Assembly: GCF_028368995.1 (NCBI RefSeq)
Contig: NZ_JAQNDL010000004.1
Span: 628,001 to 692,000, forward strand
Length of the DNA: 64,000 nt
Direction of reading: 5' to 3'
Source of the DNA: Nannocystis bainbridge
GTDB taxonomy: Bacteria > Myxococcota_A > Polyangia > Nannocystales > Nannocystaceae
Shown: positions 25,291 through 34,035 of the stretch, in pieces
How positions within the stretch are numbered: position 1 is the first letter of the stretch
Layout: each line of letters starts with the position of its first letter
Position numbers and translations under genes: made by a program
The notes under the pieces: generated by a model
Databases searched by the model: none
Told to the model about the DNA's origin: nothing
The model's input: the letters and a program-made list of their open reading frames with translations, nothing else

Positions 25291-26520
25291 TCAGTGCGGC
25301 CAGATCTTCGCGGGCACGCAGACGTCGCGCTCGCCCTCACCGCGACGGCATTGCAGGCCCGGCTCGCAGGCGCAGTCGCGGCAACAGGTCTCGGTGGTTT
25401 CGTCCGGGTCGCAGCGGCCGTCGCCGCAGCGTGGATCCGGCGGAGCGACCGGGGTCTCGGTGCGCTGCCACAGGGTCAAGCAGCGGCCCTCGGCGTCGCA
25501 GCGCGAGCAGGAGGACGGGCACGGCGGAGGGCGTGCGGCCGGAGGTTTGCCTGCGGCCGTGAGGGGCGCGGCGACGTCGCTCGGACTGGCCACGGCGACT
25601 TCGGTGGGTCCGGTGACGGGGCGTTCGCTCGGGGTCGCGGCTTCGGCCGGAGTGCCGCAGTCGTCCTCGCAGCGGCCGACCTCGCCGTTCTCGCAGCGGC
25701 CGTTGCCGCACCACACCTGGCGGCAGCGCGGGTCACCGTCGTGGAGCTCGTCGCGGAAGGTGTCGAGCCACGCCTCGAGCTCCTTGAGCTCCGCGGGGCT
25801 GGGCACGCCGATCCGGGCCCAGCGGACGCGCCGGTTGCAGTCGAGCGCGAGGGTGACGGGCAGGGTGCCCTGGTAGAGGCGGCGCGAGTCGTCACGCAGA
25901 GCGGCGACGAAGCTGTCGGCGAGCGAGCGATCGGCCAGCTGGATGGCGCTGGAGGGCATGAGCGGGCCCCAGGTGCGGATGGCGTCCTCGGGGGCGGTGG
26001 GGTCGAGGACCTGGATCGGGAGGAAACGGACGGCGTCGCCCCAGCTGTCACCACGCTCGGCGAACAGCTGGCGCAGATCGGGGAGGACCTCCTTGCAGGC
26101 GGTGCACCAAGGGGCCCACAGGCTGAGGACGTGCACGGCCCGCGGCGACAGCACGTCGGCGGCGCCGAACCGCACGGTGCCGGCAGGAGCGCCGTGGCGG
26201 ACCCGCTCGAGCCGCAGACGCATCAACGGGGCGACGTCGACGCCGGCGGCCACGTAGGCGCCCGAACCGAGAGCGGCGCTCGGCGGGGGCGGGGCGGGCT
26301 CGATCTCGCGGAGAGGCTCGGAGGAGGTGGTGACGCGAGGCTTGCACGCGGCGGCTCGCTCGCGCAGCTCGGCCAGCGCCTCGGTCTGGGCGGCGAGGCG
26401 CCAGGTCAGCACCAGGGTGAGGCCGGACAGCAGCGCGACGGAGGCCAGGAGCACGAAGGCGGCCCCGATCCACGCGCGCGGGGCCTCCGGGTCGGGGGTC
26501 GGCAGCGGGGTGGTCTTCAC
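25291..26520 (-). CDS. Membrane-anchored TlpA-like thioredoxin with Cys-rich tail
   Basis: 409 residues. One transmembrane helix (about 17-40) is followed by a periplasmic linker and a thioredoxin fold: LSLWAPWCTACKEVLPDLRQ with the active pair Cys139/Cys142 and a cis-Pro region QGTLPVTLALD. The last 140 residues are Cys-rich (CGNGRCENGEVGRCEDDCG and CGDGRCDPDETTETCCRDC), resembling the Cys-rich stalks of myxobacterial surface proteins. The redox domain may act on its own or neighbouring Cys-rich proteins. It is the last gene of the kinase-VKOR operon, 13 nt after the small membrane peptide. Confidence 0.87.
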   Translation of the reverse strand: MKTTPLPTPDPEAPRAWIGAAFVLLASVALLSGLTLVLTWRLAAQTEALAELRERAAACKPRVTTSSEPLREIEPAPPPPSAALGSGAYVAAGVDVAPLMRLRLERVRHGAPAGTVRFGAADVLSPRAVHVLSLWAPWCTACKEVLPDLRQLFAERGDSWGDAVRFLPIQVLDPTAPEDAIRTWGPLMPSSAIQLADRSLADSFVAALRDDSRRLYQGTLPVTLALDCNRRVRWARIGVPSPAELKELEAWLDTFRDELHDGDPRCRQVWCGNGRCENGEVGRCEDDCGTPAEAATPSERPVTGPTEVAVASPSDVAAPLTAAGKPPAARPPPCPSSCSRCDAEGRCLTLWQRTETPVAPPDPRCGDGRCDPDETTETCCRDCACEPGLQCRRGEGERDVCVPAKIWPH

Positions 26521-26533
26521 GCCGGGCCTCGGT

Positions 26534-26692
26534 TCACTCCGGCGCCTCGCAGCAGGTGCAGGCGTCTAGCGTTTGGGACATGTCTCTTCGCACCTGTACG
26601 AAGCGCCAGATGCCGATCGCGGCCGCGGCGACCGCGACCGTCGCGGCCAGGCTGGCGGCGAGCAGCAGGCGGCGGGCGGTGGCGGGCTTCAT
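26534..26692 (-). CDS. Short membrane peptide with CTCC motif
   Basis: 52 residues, beginning MKPATARRLLLAASLAATVA, one transmembrane helix, then a short tail ending TLDACTCCEAPE. The ATG overlaps the stop of the OmpA-like gene by the sequence ATGA. The terminal CTCC cluster fits the redox context of the operon. A palindrome copy (26575-26597) overlaps its 3' half. Confidence 0.75.
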   Translation of the reverse strand: MKPATARRLLLAASLAATVAVAAAAIGIWRFVQVRRDMSQTLDACTCCEAPE

Positions 26693-27708
26693 CGGCCGGG
26701 GTCCTTCGCGCCGGTGCACGGGACCGGGATGACCAGGACCACGCGGTTGACGTCGCGCTCGAGCGTGCGGCGGGCGGGCACGGGTTCGCCGGCGCGCACG
26801 GCCGCGAAGGCGGCGGCGAGGCGCTCGCTGTCGGCGCGGGTGGCGGCGATCGGGGGCTGGGCGCCGGCGTAGTTGCGCACGAACGCCTCGAGCGCGACGG
26901 GCCGCTCGCTCGGGGCGCCCCAACCGATGAGCATCGGGCCCTGGCCGCGCTCGCTCGGCTTGTCGCGGCCGAGGGCCTGGTCGATGAGGCGCTCGACGGC
27001 GTTGATCCGCCGCAGCGCCAGCGCGTGGTCGTCGGTCGGGTTGCCGTCGGGGCTCGATCGGCCGATGACGAACAGCATCTTGGCGTCGCGCAGGGCCTTG
27101 GCGTGGCGCGCGAGCTCGCCGACGAGGTGGGCGCGGGCGGCAGGATCGGGCCAGGGCTGGCGCGCGCGCGGCTCGCCCGAGGGGAAGTAGACGGTGAGGC
27201 GATCGGGGAAGGCGGCGAGCAGGGCGTTCATCTCCTCGTCGTCGGCGAGCAGGGCCCGCCACTCGTCGGCGCTGCAGCCCCCGCCGCCCTCGACCTGGTC
27301 CTGCACGCTGGTGCGCCGCTGCAGGCACGCCTGCGTCAGCCGCGAGACGGCCGCCTCGACCGCGGGCGAGCCGCAGGTCGGGGCCGGGGCCTCGGGTTCG
27401 CCGCGCGGGCGGCAGCGCAGGTCGGCGCCGCACTGCAGGCCGACGTCGCACGGGCAGTCGCGGCACTGCTCGCCGCGCTGCGCGACCGGGGGCTCCTCGT
27501 GCGGGGTGCACTCGCCGTGCACGCACCAGTGGCCGTCAGGGCACTGCTCCTCGTCGGGCCGGCGCGGGTCGCAGCGCTGCTCGCTGGCGCCTTCGACGGC
27601 GGTGGACGGGATGGAGACCACCGCCCAGGCCACGAATACGACCATCGCCCAGACGCCGGTCGTCAGGGCGATCAAGGTCACGGTGAGCCGATCGAGCGTC
27701 ATCGCCAT
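26689..27708 (-). CDS. OmpA-like periplasmic protein with Cys-rich region
   Basis: 339 residues. An N-terminal transmembrane anchor (LIALTTGVWAMVVFVAWAVV) is followed by a Cys-rich region (about 45-110; CPDGHWCVHGECTPHEEP). In the second half the segment FVIGRSSPDGNPTDDHALAL, then RRINAVERLIDQAL resembles the helix of OmpA-like peptidoglycan-binding domains (GHTDxxG...NxxLSxxRAxxV), but key residues differ, so the call is tentative. It sits 90 nt after the VKOR fusion, in the same operon. An ATG two codons in (27702) is an alternative. Confidence 0.75.
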   Translation of the reverse strand: MAMTLDRLTVTLIALTTGVWAMVVFVAWAVVSIPSTAVEGASEQRCDPRRPDEEQCPDGHWCVHGECTPHEEPPVAQRGEQCRDCPCDVGLQCGADLRCRPRGEPEAPAPTCGSPAVEAAVSRLTQACLQRRTSVQDQVEGGGGCSADEWRALLADDEEMNALLAAFPDRLTVYFPSGEPRARQPWPDPAARAHLVGELARHAKALRDAKMLFVIGRSSPDGNPTDDHALALRRINAVERLIDQALGRDKPSERGQGPMLIGWGAPSERPVALEAFVRNYAGAQPPIAATRADSERLAAAFAAVRAGEPVPARRTLERDVNRVVLVIPVPCTGAKDPGR

Positions 27709-27798
27709 GAGAGTCTCACTCCGCGCCGCCGGGCTCGCAGACGACGCCGGCCGACCGGGCGATCGAGGTGATAAGGGATCGATGGATCGTCATCGACA

Positions 27799-29064
27799 TC
27801 ACTCGGCGGCCGGGGCTTCGACCAGCTTGAGGATCTTGCCGGCGCTGGTGGCCGGCATGGCCTCGCCCAGGCGCAGCTCGCCGGCCTCGATCGGGACCAC
27901 GAAGGCCTGCGGCACGCCGACCCGGCCGCCGCGCGCCTTGACCCACGCGAGCAAGTAGCGCTGCTGGGCGGCGAGGGTGGCCGCGGCGTCCTCGCCGTCG
28001 ATGCAGGTGCGCAGGCGGCCGCCGGGGCCGAGCACGTCGGCGACGTCGCCGAGCGCCCGCTCGACCTTGTCGGTGGTGAAGCGCGGGGCCTCGGTGTCCT
28101 GCAGGTCGAACAGCGCGGCCAGGCCGTCGAGCCCGCGCCCGGGGGCCAGCCGCTCGACGCACAGGGCCGCCAGGGCGGCGAGGCAGGCGTTGTTGCTGCG
28201 CGCGTCGCCGTGGGTCTGCGGCTTGCCGTCGCCGTCGACGAACTCGTGCGACGGCAGGTAGCGCTCGTCGCAGACGGCGCGCGGGAACATGTAGACCCAC
28301 AGCTCGGCCCCGTGGGCGCGCAGCCGCGGCAGCGACTGCTGCAGGAAGTGGAGCTCGCGCCGGCACAGCGGGCAGGTCGGATCGACGAACAACATCACCG
28401 CGAGGCGCGGGTCGTCGACGGTGGCGGCGAGCGTGACCGGCGGCGGATCGGGCGGCGGCGGCGGGCAGGTCACCGAGCGCGCGGCGAGTTGATAGGCGAG
28501 GGCGAGGCCGCCGGTGGTCAGCGCCCACACCAGCGCGGCCCGCACGGCGCCGACCTTGGCATGTCCCTCGGGACAGGTCGGCGCGGCGCCGCGGACCAGC
28601 AGCGCGCCGACGAGGGCGACGGTGTAGGTGGCGTAGAGGCCGACGCACAGCGGGCACATGTGCGCGAAGCTCGTGAACGCGTGCACGCCGAGCGCCAGCG
28701 ACACCGCGAACCCGAACACGCCGAGGCCGAGCAGCCCGCGCGCGGCGACCTCGGCCAGCGGCCCGCGCCGGCGCAGCACCGCGACCGCTAGCCACATGGT
28801 CGTGAAGACATGTCCGATCGACCAGATGGCGAGCGGCAGCCCGAGCACCTGCGACCAGCCGCTGGCCAGCGCCTCGGCGCAGGCCGGGCCGTCGTCGCCG
28901 CCGGGGCAGCCGCTGGCGTCGCACAGGTGGTCGGCGCCGAACTTGAGCCGCACCAGCCAGGCGCTGACGAACAGGCCGGCGAGCCCGGAGGCGAGCGTCA
29001 ACCACGCGCCGGCGCGGACCCGCGGCGCGAGCTCGGACGGGGTGGCGATCGTCGGCTCCGTCAC
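27799..29064 (-). CDS. VKOR-thioredoxin (DsbA-like) fusion protein
   Basis: 421 residues from a GTG at 29064 overlapping the kinase TGA. The first 160 residues are a vitamin K epoxide reductase domain with four to five membrane helices; its CxxC centre is Cys137-Cys140 (HMCPLCVG), and earlier loop Cys are in HLCDASGCP. A thioredoxin/DsbA-like domain follows (LFVDPTCPLCRREL, Cys231/Cys234; TSAGKILKLVE at the end). Known fusions of this type oxidise cysteines in exported proteins, with electrons passed to quinone. Here it probably supplies disulfides to the Cys-rich surface proteins nearby. Palindrome copies lie in frame at 28559-28579 (encoding TCPEGH) and near 28806. Confidence 0.9.
   Translation of the reverse strand: MTEPTIATPSELAPRVRAGAWLTLASGLAGLFVSAWLVRLKFGADHLCDASGCPGGDDGPACAEALASGWSQVLGLPLAIWSIGHVFTTMWLAVAVLRRRGPLAEVAARGLLGLGVFGFAVSLALGVHAFTSFAHMCPLCVGLYATYTVALVGALLVRGAAPTCPEGHAKVGAVRAALVWALTTGGLALAYQLAARSVTCPPPPPDPPPVTLAATVDDPRLAVMLFVDPTCPLCRRELHFLQQSLPRLRAHGAELWVYMFPRAVCDERYLPSHEFVDGDGKPQTHGDARSNNACLAALAALCVERLAPGRGLDGLAALFDLQDTEAPRFTTDKVERALGDVADVLGPGGRLRTCIDGEDAAATLAAQQRYLLAWVKARGGRVGVPQAFVVPIEAGELRLGEAMPATSAGKILKLVEAPAAE
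28559..28579. repeat. Palindrome copy inside the VKOR-thioredoxin gene
   Basis: GCATGTCCCTCGGGACAGGTC is the family pattern: GCATGTCCC, loop, GGGACAGGTC. It is translated on the complement as TCPEGH and lies in a linker between the VKOR and thioredoxin parts. Confidence 0.7.
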
Positions 29065-30737
29065 TTGCCCCCCACGGGCAAGAGGTCGTCGTCCATCGCG
29101 TCCTTGCTCGCCTTCTTCTTGGCCGCCGGCTTGGCGGTCGGTTTGGCCGCGTCCCTGGCCCGGAACGCGTAATCGAGCTCGCCGCCGCCGTCGCTCGCGG
29201 GGAACACCACGCCGTCGAGCTGGGCGGCGATGCACTGGCGAAACGAAGCCGGGGTCGCCTGGACGTCGGCTACCGCACCGTCGGGGGCCACGTGCAGGGT
29301 GAAGCGCAGGCGGTCCGCGCCCGGAGCGGCGCACACGCGCAGGTCGGTCCGCAGGCCGTCGAGCTGGGCCTCGATCTTGCGGGCCGAGAACGGCCGCGGC
29401 GGCGTGGGTGCGGCGATCTCGGCCGGCAGCGGTGTAGCGACGGGCGGCGCCGCCTTCATGGGCGCCGCATCACTCGGTGGCGAATCACTCGGTGGCGGAT
29501 CACGCGGTGCTTCGACGGGGGCAGGCTTGTGCGCGGCCTTCGTCGTCGGCGCCGCGGCGGCAGCGGACCTGGCCTTCGGGTCATGCGACGCGTGGGTCGG
29601 CATCGGTCGCACCGTCACCAGCGGCACCCGGCCCGAGCCGCCGCGCGCGGGCCTGGTGACCGGGGCCAGCGACCACGCGCCGCCGAACAGCGCCGCGGCC
29701 AGGGCCGCCGTGATCGCGGCCTCGCGACGCCAGCTCGGCCCGCTCGTCGGCCCCGGCCGCACCGCCGCCTCGCGCAGCGCCGAGCCGCTCGGCGGGACCG
29801 CGCGCGGCTCCTCGAGCGCCAGCCGCAGCGCCGCGGTGACCTCCTCGACCGAGCGGAACCGCCGCGACGGGTCGCGCTCGAACGCCTGCATGACCGCGGC
29901 CTCGACCGTCACCGGCACCTGGCCGCGCACGTGATCGTGGAGCGGCCGCGGCGTCTCGTGCATCTGCGCGTAGGTGATGTCGCCGGCGCTGCCGGGCTGC
30001 CACGGCAGGCGCCCGGTCATGAGCTTGTAGAGCGTGACGCCGAGGCCGTACACGTCGGTCGTCGGCGACGCCCGCGACTCGCCGGCCAGCAGCTCGGGCG
30101 CGACGTAGCCGGGCGTGCCGAGCACCAGGCCGAGGCCGGTCTGCTCGCCGCTGGCGTCGAGGTCCTTGGCGATGCCGAAATCGATCAGCTTGACGAGATC
30201 GTCGCCGGCGTCGCCGCCCTCGACGAGGAAGCAGTTCGACGGCTTGACGTCGCGGTGGATGATGTTGCGGGCGTGGGCGGCGGCCAGCGCCTCGCACAGC
30301 TGCAGCCCGACCCCGGCCGCGCGGCGCCACGGCAGCGGGCCCTCGCGCGTGAGCAGCTGGTCGAGGTCGCGGCCGCGCAGGAACTCCATCACGAAGTAGA
30401 TCTCGTTCTCCGGCGTCGTGCCGACCAGGAAGGCCCGCGGCACGTGGCGACTCTCGATCTCCGCCATCGTCCGCGCCTCGCGTTGGCAGCGGCGGCCCAT
30501 GTCGGGGTCGGCCGTGAAGCGGCGGTCGAGGAACTTGATCGCGTACTCCATGCCCGACTGGCGATCGACGGCGCGGTAGACCGCCGCCATGCCGCCCTTG
30601 CCGAGGCGCTCCATGATCCGGTAGCGATCGGCGAGGAGGATGCCGACGCGCGTGTCGGCCGGCGGCGCGTGCATCGTCGAGGTCTCGTGCGTCTCGGCCC
30701 GCTCCGCCTCGCCGAGCTCCTCCTCGGTGAACTTCAC
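29061..30737 (-). CDS. Pkn2-type Ser/Thr protein kinase
   Basis: 558 residues. A Hanks kinase domain covers about residues 38-315: GKGGMAAVYRAVD (P-loop), Lys68 (YAIKFL), HRDVKPSNCF with catalytic Asp163, DFG at about 186-188, and APELL. A transmembrane helix lies near 335-355, followed by a Pro/Ala-rich linker and an extracytoplasmic domain of about 110 residues (IEAQLDGLRTDLRVCAAPGA, QCIAAQLDGVVFPASDGGGE), a TonB/gliding-type module found behind many myxobacterial kinases. Its stop overlaps the VKOR fusion start, so kinase and disulfide enzymes are co-translated. It may sense envelope redox or disulfide stress. Confidence 0.93.
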   Translation of the reverse strand: MKFTEEELGEAERAETHETSTMHAPPADTRVGILLADRYRIMERLGKGGMAAVYRAVDRQSGMEYAIKFLDRRFTADPDMGRRCQREARTMAEIESRHVPRAFLVGTTPENEIYFVMEFLRGRDLDQLLTREGPLPWRRAAGVGLQLCEALAAAHARNIIHRDVKPSNCFLVEGGDAGDDLVKLIDFGIAKDLDASGEQTGLGLVLGTPGYVAPELLAGESRASPTTDVYGLGVTLYKLMTGRLPWQPGSAGDITYAQMHETPRPLHDHVRGQVPVTVEAAVMQAFERDPSRRFRSVEEVTAALRLALEEPRAVPPSGSALREAAVRPGPTSGPSWRREAAITAALAAALFGGAWSLAPVTRPARGGSGRVPLVTVRPMPTHASHDPKARSAAAAAPTTKAAHKPAPVEAPRDPPPSDSPPSDAAPMKAAPPVATPLPAEIAAPTPPRPFSARKIEAQLDGLRTDLRVCAAPGADRLRFTLHVAPDGAVADVQATPASFRQCIAAQLDGVVFPASDGGGELDYAFRARDAAKPTAKPAAKKKASKDAMDDDLLPVGGK

Positions 30738-31091
30738 GCCGCGAGGCTAGCCGCGGCGCAGGCCCCGGTAAAGTGGGCCGCGCGGCCGCGAGGGCACCCG
30801 GCGCCGACCGCGGGCACGGGCCCGGCCGGCCGCGCGGCGCCGACGGGGTGAGAGGACCGCGCAGAGCTGCGTGCCTCATCCGAGGCAGCCAGGCCCCGAC
30901 GGTCGCGCGCCTCCGCGCGACTTCCGCGGTGCCCGCGAGACGCGTGGGCGACCGCGGCTTCGGGGGTCGGTCGCGGACGTGGTCGATCGGACATGTCCGA
31001 AAGACCATGCGCGTCGAAGCCCCTCGCGCCCCGGCGAATCGCGCCGTCTTCGACGGTGATGCTGCCCGCCGTCGGCTGATACACGCTGACG
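30738..31091. other. Intergenic region with palindrome and possible eroded gene
   Basis: No intact gene is seen. A palindrome copy lies at 30989-31010 (GGACATGTCC...GACCATGC). On the complement, a signal-peptide-like start (MTRAALVLASLLA from 31133) is followed in another frame by VYQPTAGSITVEDGAIRRG. This is suggestive of a frameshifted remnant of an exported protein but too short to be sure. Confidence 0.4.
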
Positions 31092-31322
31092 ATGGGCGAG
31101 CAACGAGGCGAGGACGAGGGCAGCGCGGGTCATGACGGCCAACCTACGCCTGCACACGGGTCCGGCCAGTTCGACTTCTTCGCCGCCTGCGGCTACTTCT
31201 GGCCCGAGAACGACAGCGGCTGCGATACGCCGGGGCTGGTGGCCGGGGCCGAGGCGGCGACCGGGCTGAGCCTCACCACGTTCGCGGGCTGCTACGAGGC
31301 CAGCAGCTTCTCGCTCGATTGA
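31092..31322 (+). CDS. Small ORF, possible remnant of an exported protein
   Basis: 76 residues. From about residue 26 onward (SGQFDFFAACGYFWPENDSG and AGAEAATGLSLTTFAGCYEA) codon use is typical of the host and Cys are present, but the N-terminal 25 residues look like read-through of non-coding DNA. It has no recognisable relative and no good ribosome site. It may be the end of a decayed gene. Confidence 0.35.
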   Translation: MGEQRGEDEGSAGHDGQPTPAHGSGQFDFFAACGYFWPENDSGCDTPGLVAGAEAATGLSLTTFAGCYEASSFSLD

Positions 31323-31485
31323 TGAGCCGGCGGTGCTTGCGCGTGATGAATGCGAGCACCGCCGAGATCGATGAATTCGCGGCCTCCACCGCCGCTCGCG
31401 CGACGCGTCGCGGCGGCGCCCGGCACAGCCCGGTTGCGGCGCCGGCGTAATGGCGCATGCCTGGCCGCGAACCGGACGACGCATC

Positions 31486-32082
31486 ATGAACGAGAAGACG
31501 ACCGCGACCCTCACGACCTACATCACGGACATGCACGCGCTGGTGAACCACGGCCTGCGAGCGATCGACCGCCAGGCGCGCATGCTGACCGGATCGAATC
31601 ATTTGCAGGCGCTGGGCGCGGTGCAGGAGTTTCAGCGCACGCTCGAGAATCACCGCAAGCTGCTCGACGCGCGCGCCGAGGCGCTCGGCGGCAAGGTCAC
31701 CCAGCCGTTCAAGGACGCGGTCACCACGGTGACCGGCTTCCTCGCCGGGCTGACCAACCGGGTGCGTCCGCTGTCGGCCTGCAAGGCGATCCGCGACGAC
31801 TACACGTACCTCTCGCACGTGGCCGTCAGCTACCTCATGCTGTTCACCACGGCGAACGGCCTCGGCGACAGCGACACCGCGCTGCTGGCCGAGCAGGGCT
31901 ACCGCGACGCGGCCCGCATGGTGATGCACATCGACCGGATCTTGCCGAGCCTGGTGGCGCAGGAGCTCCGCGAGCACAACCTGCCGATCGCCGACCTCGA
32001 GCACCAGAGCCGGACGATGCTGGCCCGCGCGTGGAAGCGCGAGGAGTCCGAGCTCGGGCTCGAGTCCGGCGCGATCGCCTGA
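31486..32082 (+). CDS. Putative ferritin-like four-helix protein
   Basis: 198 residues from MNEKTTATLTTYITDMHALV. The pattern of long amphipathic helices (HLQALGAVQEFQRTLENHRK, AIRDDYTYLSHVAVSYLMLF, LLAEQGYRDAARMVMHIDRI) resembles YciE/DUF892-type ferritin-like bundles, with His and Glu placed in helices. Metal ligands are not all recognisable, so the family call is moderate. The upstream open frame begins in a low-quality stretch, and this ATG is better placed. Confidence 0.65.
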   Translation: MNEKTTATLTTYITDMHALVNHGLRAIDRQARMLTGSNHLQALGAVQEFQRTLENHRKLLDARAEALGGKVTQPFKDAVTTVTGFLAGLTNRVRPLSACKAIRDDYTYLSHVAVSYLMLFTTANGLGDSDTALLAEQGYRDAARMVMHIDRILPSLVAQELREHNLPIADLEHQSRTMLARAWKREESELGLESGAIA

Positions 32083-32205
32083 GGCGAGGCCCGCGAATCA
32101 TCACACCCCGCATTCGCGCCCCGGCGCGAGCGCGGGCGTTCGCGTTGGGTCGCGGCGGCGATGATTCTTGCGCGCGAGTGCGATTCATGACACCGGGCGT
32201 CGGTT

Positions 32206-33156
32206 GTGAATGAGGGCAGTAGCGAGCAAACTCTCGGGGTGCGCCTCGGCCTCTGCTGTACGTTCCTCGACGAGCCGATCAAGTTCCGCCACACGACCGC
32301 GCGGTTCGTCGGCGGCAAGCCACGCGCGGCCCAGCGGCTGTTCCTCGGCGAGCTCGCGCTCGCCAACGCGGACGCGCTGGCGGCGGCGGTGGGCTGGTGC
32401 GCGGCGCGGGGGATCGGCGCCTTCCGCATCTCTTCGCAGTTGTTCCCGCTGGTGACCCACCCCGATGTCGGTTACGCGCTGGAGGAGTTGCCGACGTGGA
32501 GCGGGCTGGAGCGGCGGCTGACGGCGGTGCGCGAGCTGGCGCGGGCCAAGGACGTGCGCTTGAGCTTTCACCCCGATCAATTCGTGGTGCCCGGCTCGGC
32601 GTCGCCGGCGGTGGTCGAGAGCTCGCTGGCGGAGCTCGAGCACCATGGGCGGATGGCCGAGCTCGTCGGCGCCGAGCAGGTCACGTTGCACGGCGGCGGG
32701 GCCCAGCCGGACAAGGCGACGGCGCTGGCGCGGCTCGAGCGCGGGCTCGATCGCCTGTCGCCGCGGGCCCGCGCGGTCATCGCCCTCGAGAACGATGACC
32801 GCGTGTTCACCGTCGACGACCTGCTGCCGGTGTGCGCCCGCGCCGGGCTGCCGCTCATCCACGATGTCCATCACCACCGCTGCCTGCCCGGGGCGACCAG
32901 CGTGGAGGACGCCATCGAGCTGGCGGCCGCGACCTGGGGCGCGCGCGAGCCGTGGGCCCACGTGTCGAGCCCGAAGGGCGGGTGGGACGGCAACAAGCAG
33001 CCGCAGCACCACGACGACTTCGTGCGCCCGGCCGACGTGCCGCGCGCGTGGCTGGGGCGCCGGATCACCGTCGACGTCGAGGCCAAGGCCAAGGAGCAGG
33101 CGGTCCTGCGGCTGGCGAAGTGGGTGGCGACGCAAGAGCGCGAGCGCGCGGCGTGA
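32206..33156 (+). CDS. uvsE: UV damage endonuclease UvsE/UvdE
   Basis: 316 residues from a GTG. The UvdE TIM-barrel is clear: RLGLCCTFLDEPIKFRHTTA at the start, FRISSQLFPLVTH, LSFHPDQFVVPGSA, QVTLHGGG, IALENDDRVFTVDDLL, HDVHHHRCLP and DVEAKAKEQAVLRL. These carry the His/Glu/Asp ligands of the metal cluster. The enzyme nicks DNA 5' to UV photoproducts and abasic sites, independent of UvrABC. A GTG eleven codons downstream would remove a non-conserved N-terminus. Confidence 0.95.
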   Translation: MNEGSSEQTLGVRLGLCCTFLDEPIKFRHTTARFVGGKPRAAQRLFLGELALANADALAAAVGWCAARGIGAFRISSQLFPLVTHPDVGYALEELPTWSGLERRLTAVRELARAKDVRLSFHPDQFVVPGSASPAVVESSLAELEHHGRMAELVGAEQVTLHGGGAQPDKATALARLERGLDRLSPRARAVIALENDDRVFTVDDLLPVCARAGLPLIHDVHHHRCLPGATSVEDAIELAAATWGAREPWAHVSSPKGGWDGNKQPQHHDDFVRPADVPRAWLGRRITVDVEAKAKEQAVLRLAKWVATQERERAA

Positions 33157-33175
33157 GGCGTCGAGGGTGCGCGAA

Positions 33176-33213
33176 AGGACATGTCCGAACGGGCATGTCG
33201 TGAAGGACATGCG
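33176..33213. repeat. GGACATGTCC-type palindrome
   Basis: AGGACATGTCCGAACGGGCA followed by TGTCGTGAAGGACATGCG. It occupies the gap between uvsE and the convergent membrane protein. Confidence 0.8.
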
Positions 33214-33251
33214 ACGTCTCGGACCCGCCGTGACGCAGGATCGGGCGCGCC

Positions 33252-33869
33252 TCAGCCGACCGGCACGACCGGCAGCTTGGCGCCGTCGCGGGTCACGACG
33301 TGCTGGGGGACGATGACGGTGTCGCGTGGATCGAACCCCATCTCGATCCAGCTGCCGGGGGCGAGCGCGGTGGCGACGTGGGGCTCGAACGCGTGAGCCA
33401 CGGAGACGCGGGACTGCGGGCCGGGCTCGCGCGAGGTCCAGACGGTGAGCGCGAGGCTCACGCGGTAGCCGATCAAGGGGTCCGGACCCGAGTCGCTGCG
33501 GCCGAGGAGGCGCTCACCGAGCTCGCTGGCCTCGACTTGCCCCCACGCGGGGACGAGGCGGTCGAGCCGCTCCGCGTGCGCCTGCATGGCGGCTGCGTAC
33601 CGCCTGCGCGCGCGACTGCGGGCGACCGCCGCGGCCACCCCACCGGCCGTGCCGACCGCGACGCAGCCCCATCCGAACGGTCCGTGGTCTTCGAGCTCGC
33701 CGCCGAACTCGCGCATGTCGATCGGCTTCTGGTTGATCTGGAACACGCCGAACAGCACCAGCCCGAGCGCGCAGAAGACGTACGCGATCGTCGAGAGATC
33801 GGGCGGCGGGGTCGGCTCACGCACGATCGCGGGCGGCCACCAGGGCGGGGAAGGATGGGGCGTCGTCAT
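33252..33869 (-). CDS. DUF3592-like membrane protein
   Basis: 205 residues with two transmembrane helices (IAYVFCALGLVLFGVFQI and FGWGCVAVGTAGGVAAAVA) and a cytoplasmic domain ending with short beta strands (VSLALTVWTSREPGPQSRVS, LAPGSWIEMGFDPRDTVIVP). The layout matches small DUF3592-type proteins. No function is known. It is convergent with uvsE. Confidence 0.75.
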   Translation of the reverse strand: MTTPHPSPPWWPPAIVREPTPPPDLSTIAYVFCALGLVLFGVFQINQKPIDMREFGGELEDHGPFGWGCVAVGTAGGVAAAVARSRARRRYAAAMQAHAERLDRLVPAWGQVEASELGERLLGRSDSGPDPLIGYRVSLALTVWTSREPGPQSRVSVAHAFEPHVATALAPGSWIEMGFDPRDTVIVPQHVVTRDGAKLPVVPVG

Positions 33870-34035
33870 GCGTGCGGCCGAGGTCCTCGGCCCCGAAGGT
33901 TACGCCACGGGGCCGAGGAAAGGGGCGCGCAGCAGCGCGAGCGTCCTCGTGGGCGGCGTGCGAGTCCTGCCGTTGGCTCGCGCAGGGACGACGGCGCGCG
34001 GCTGCGTGAACCGTCGGGAGCGAGGACGATCGCTA

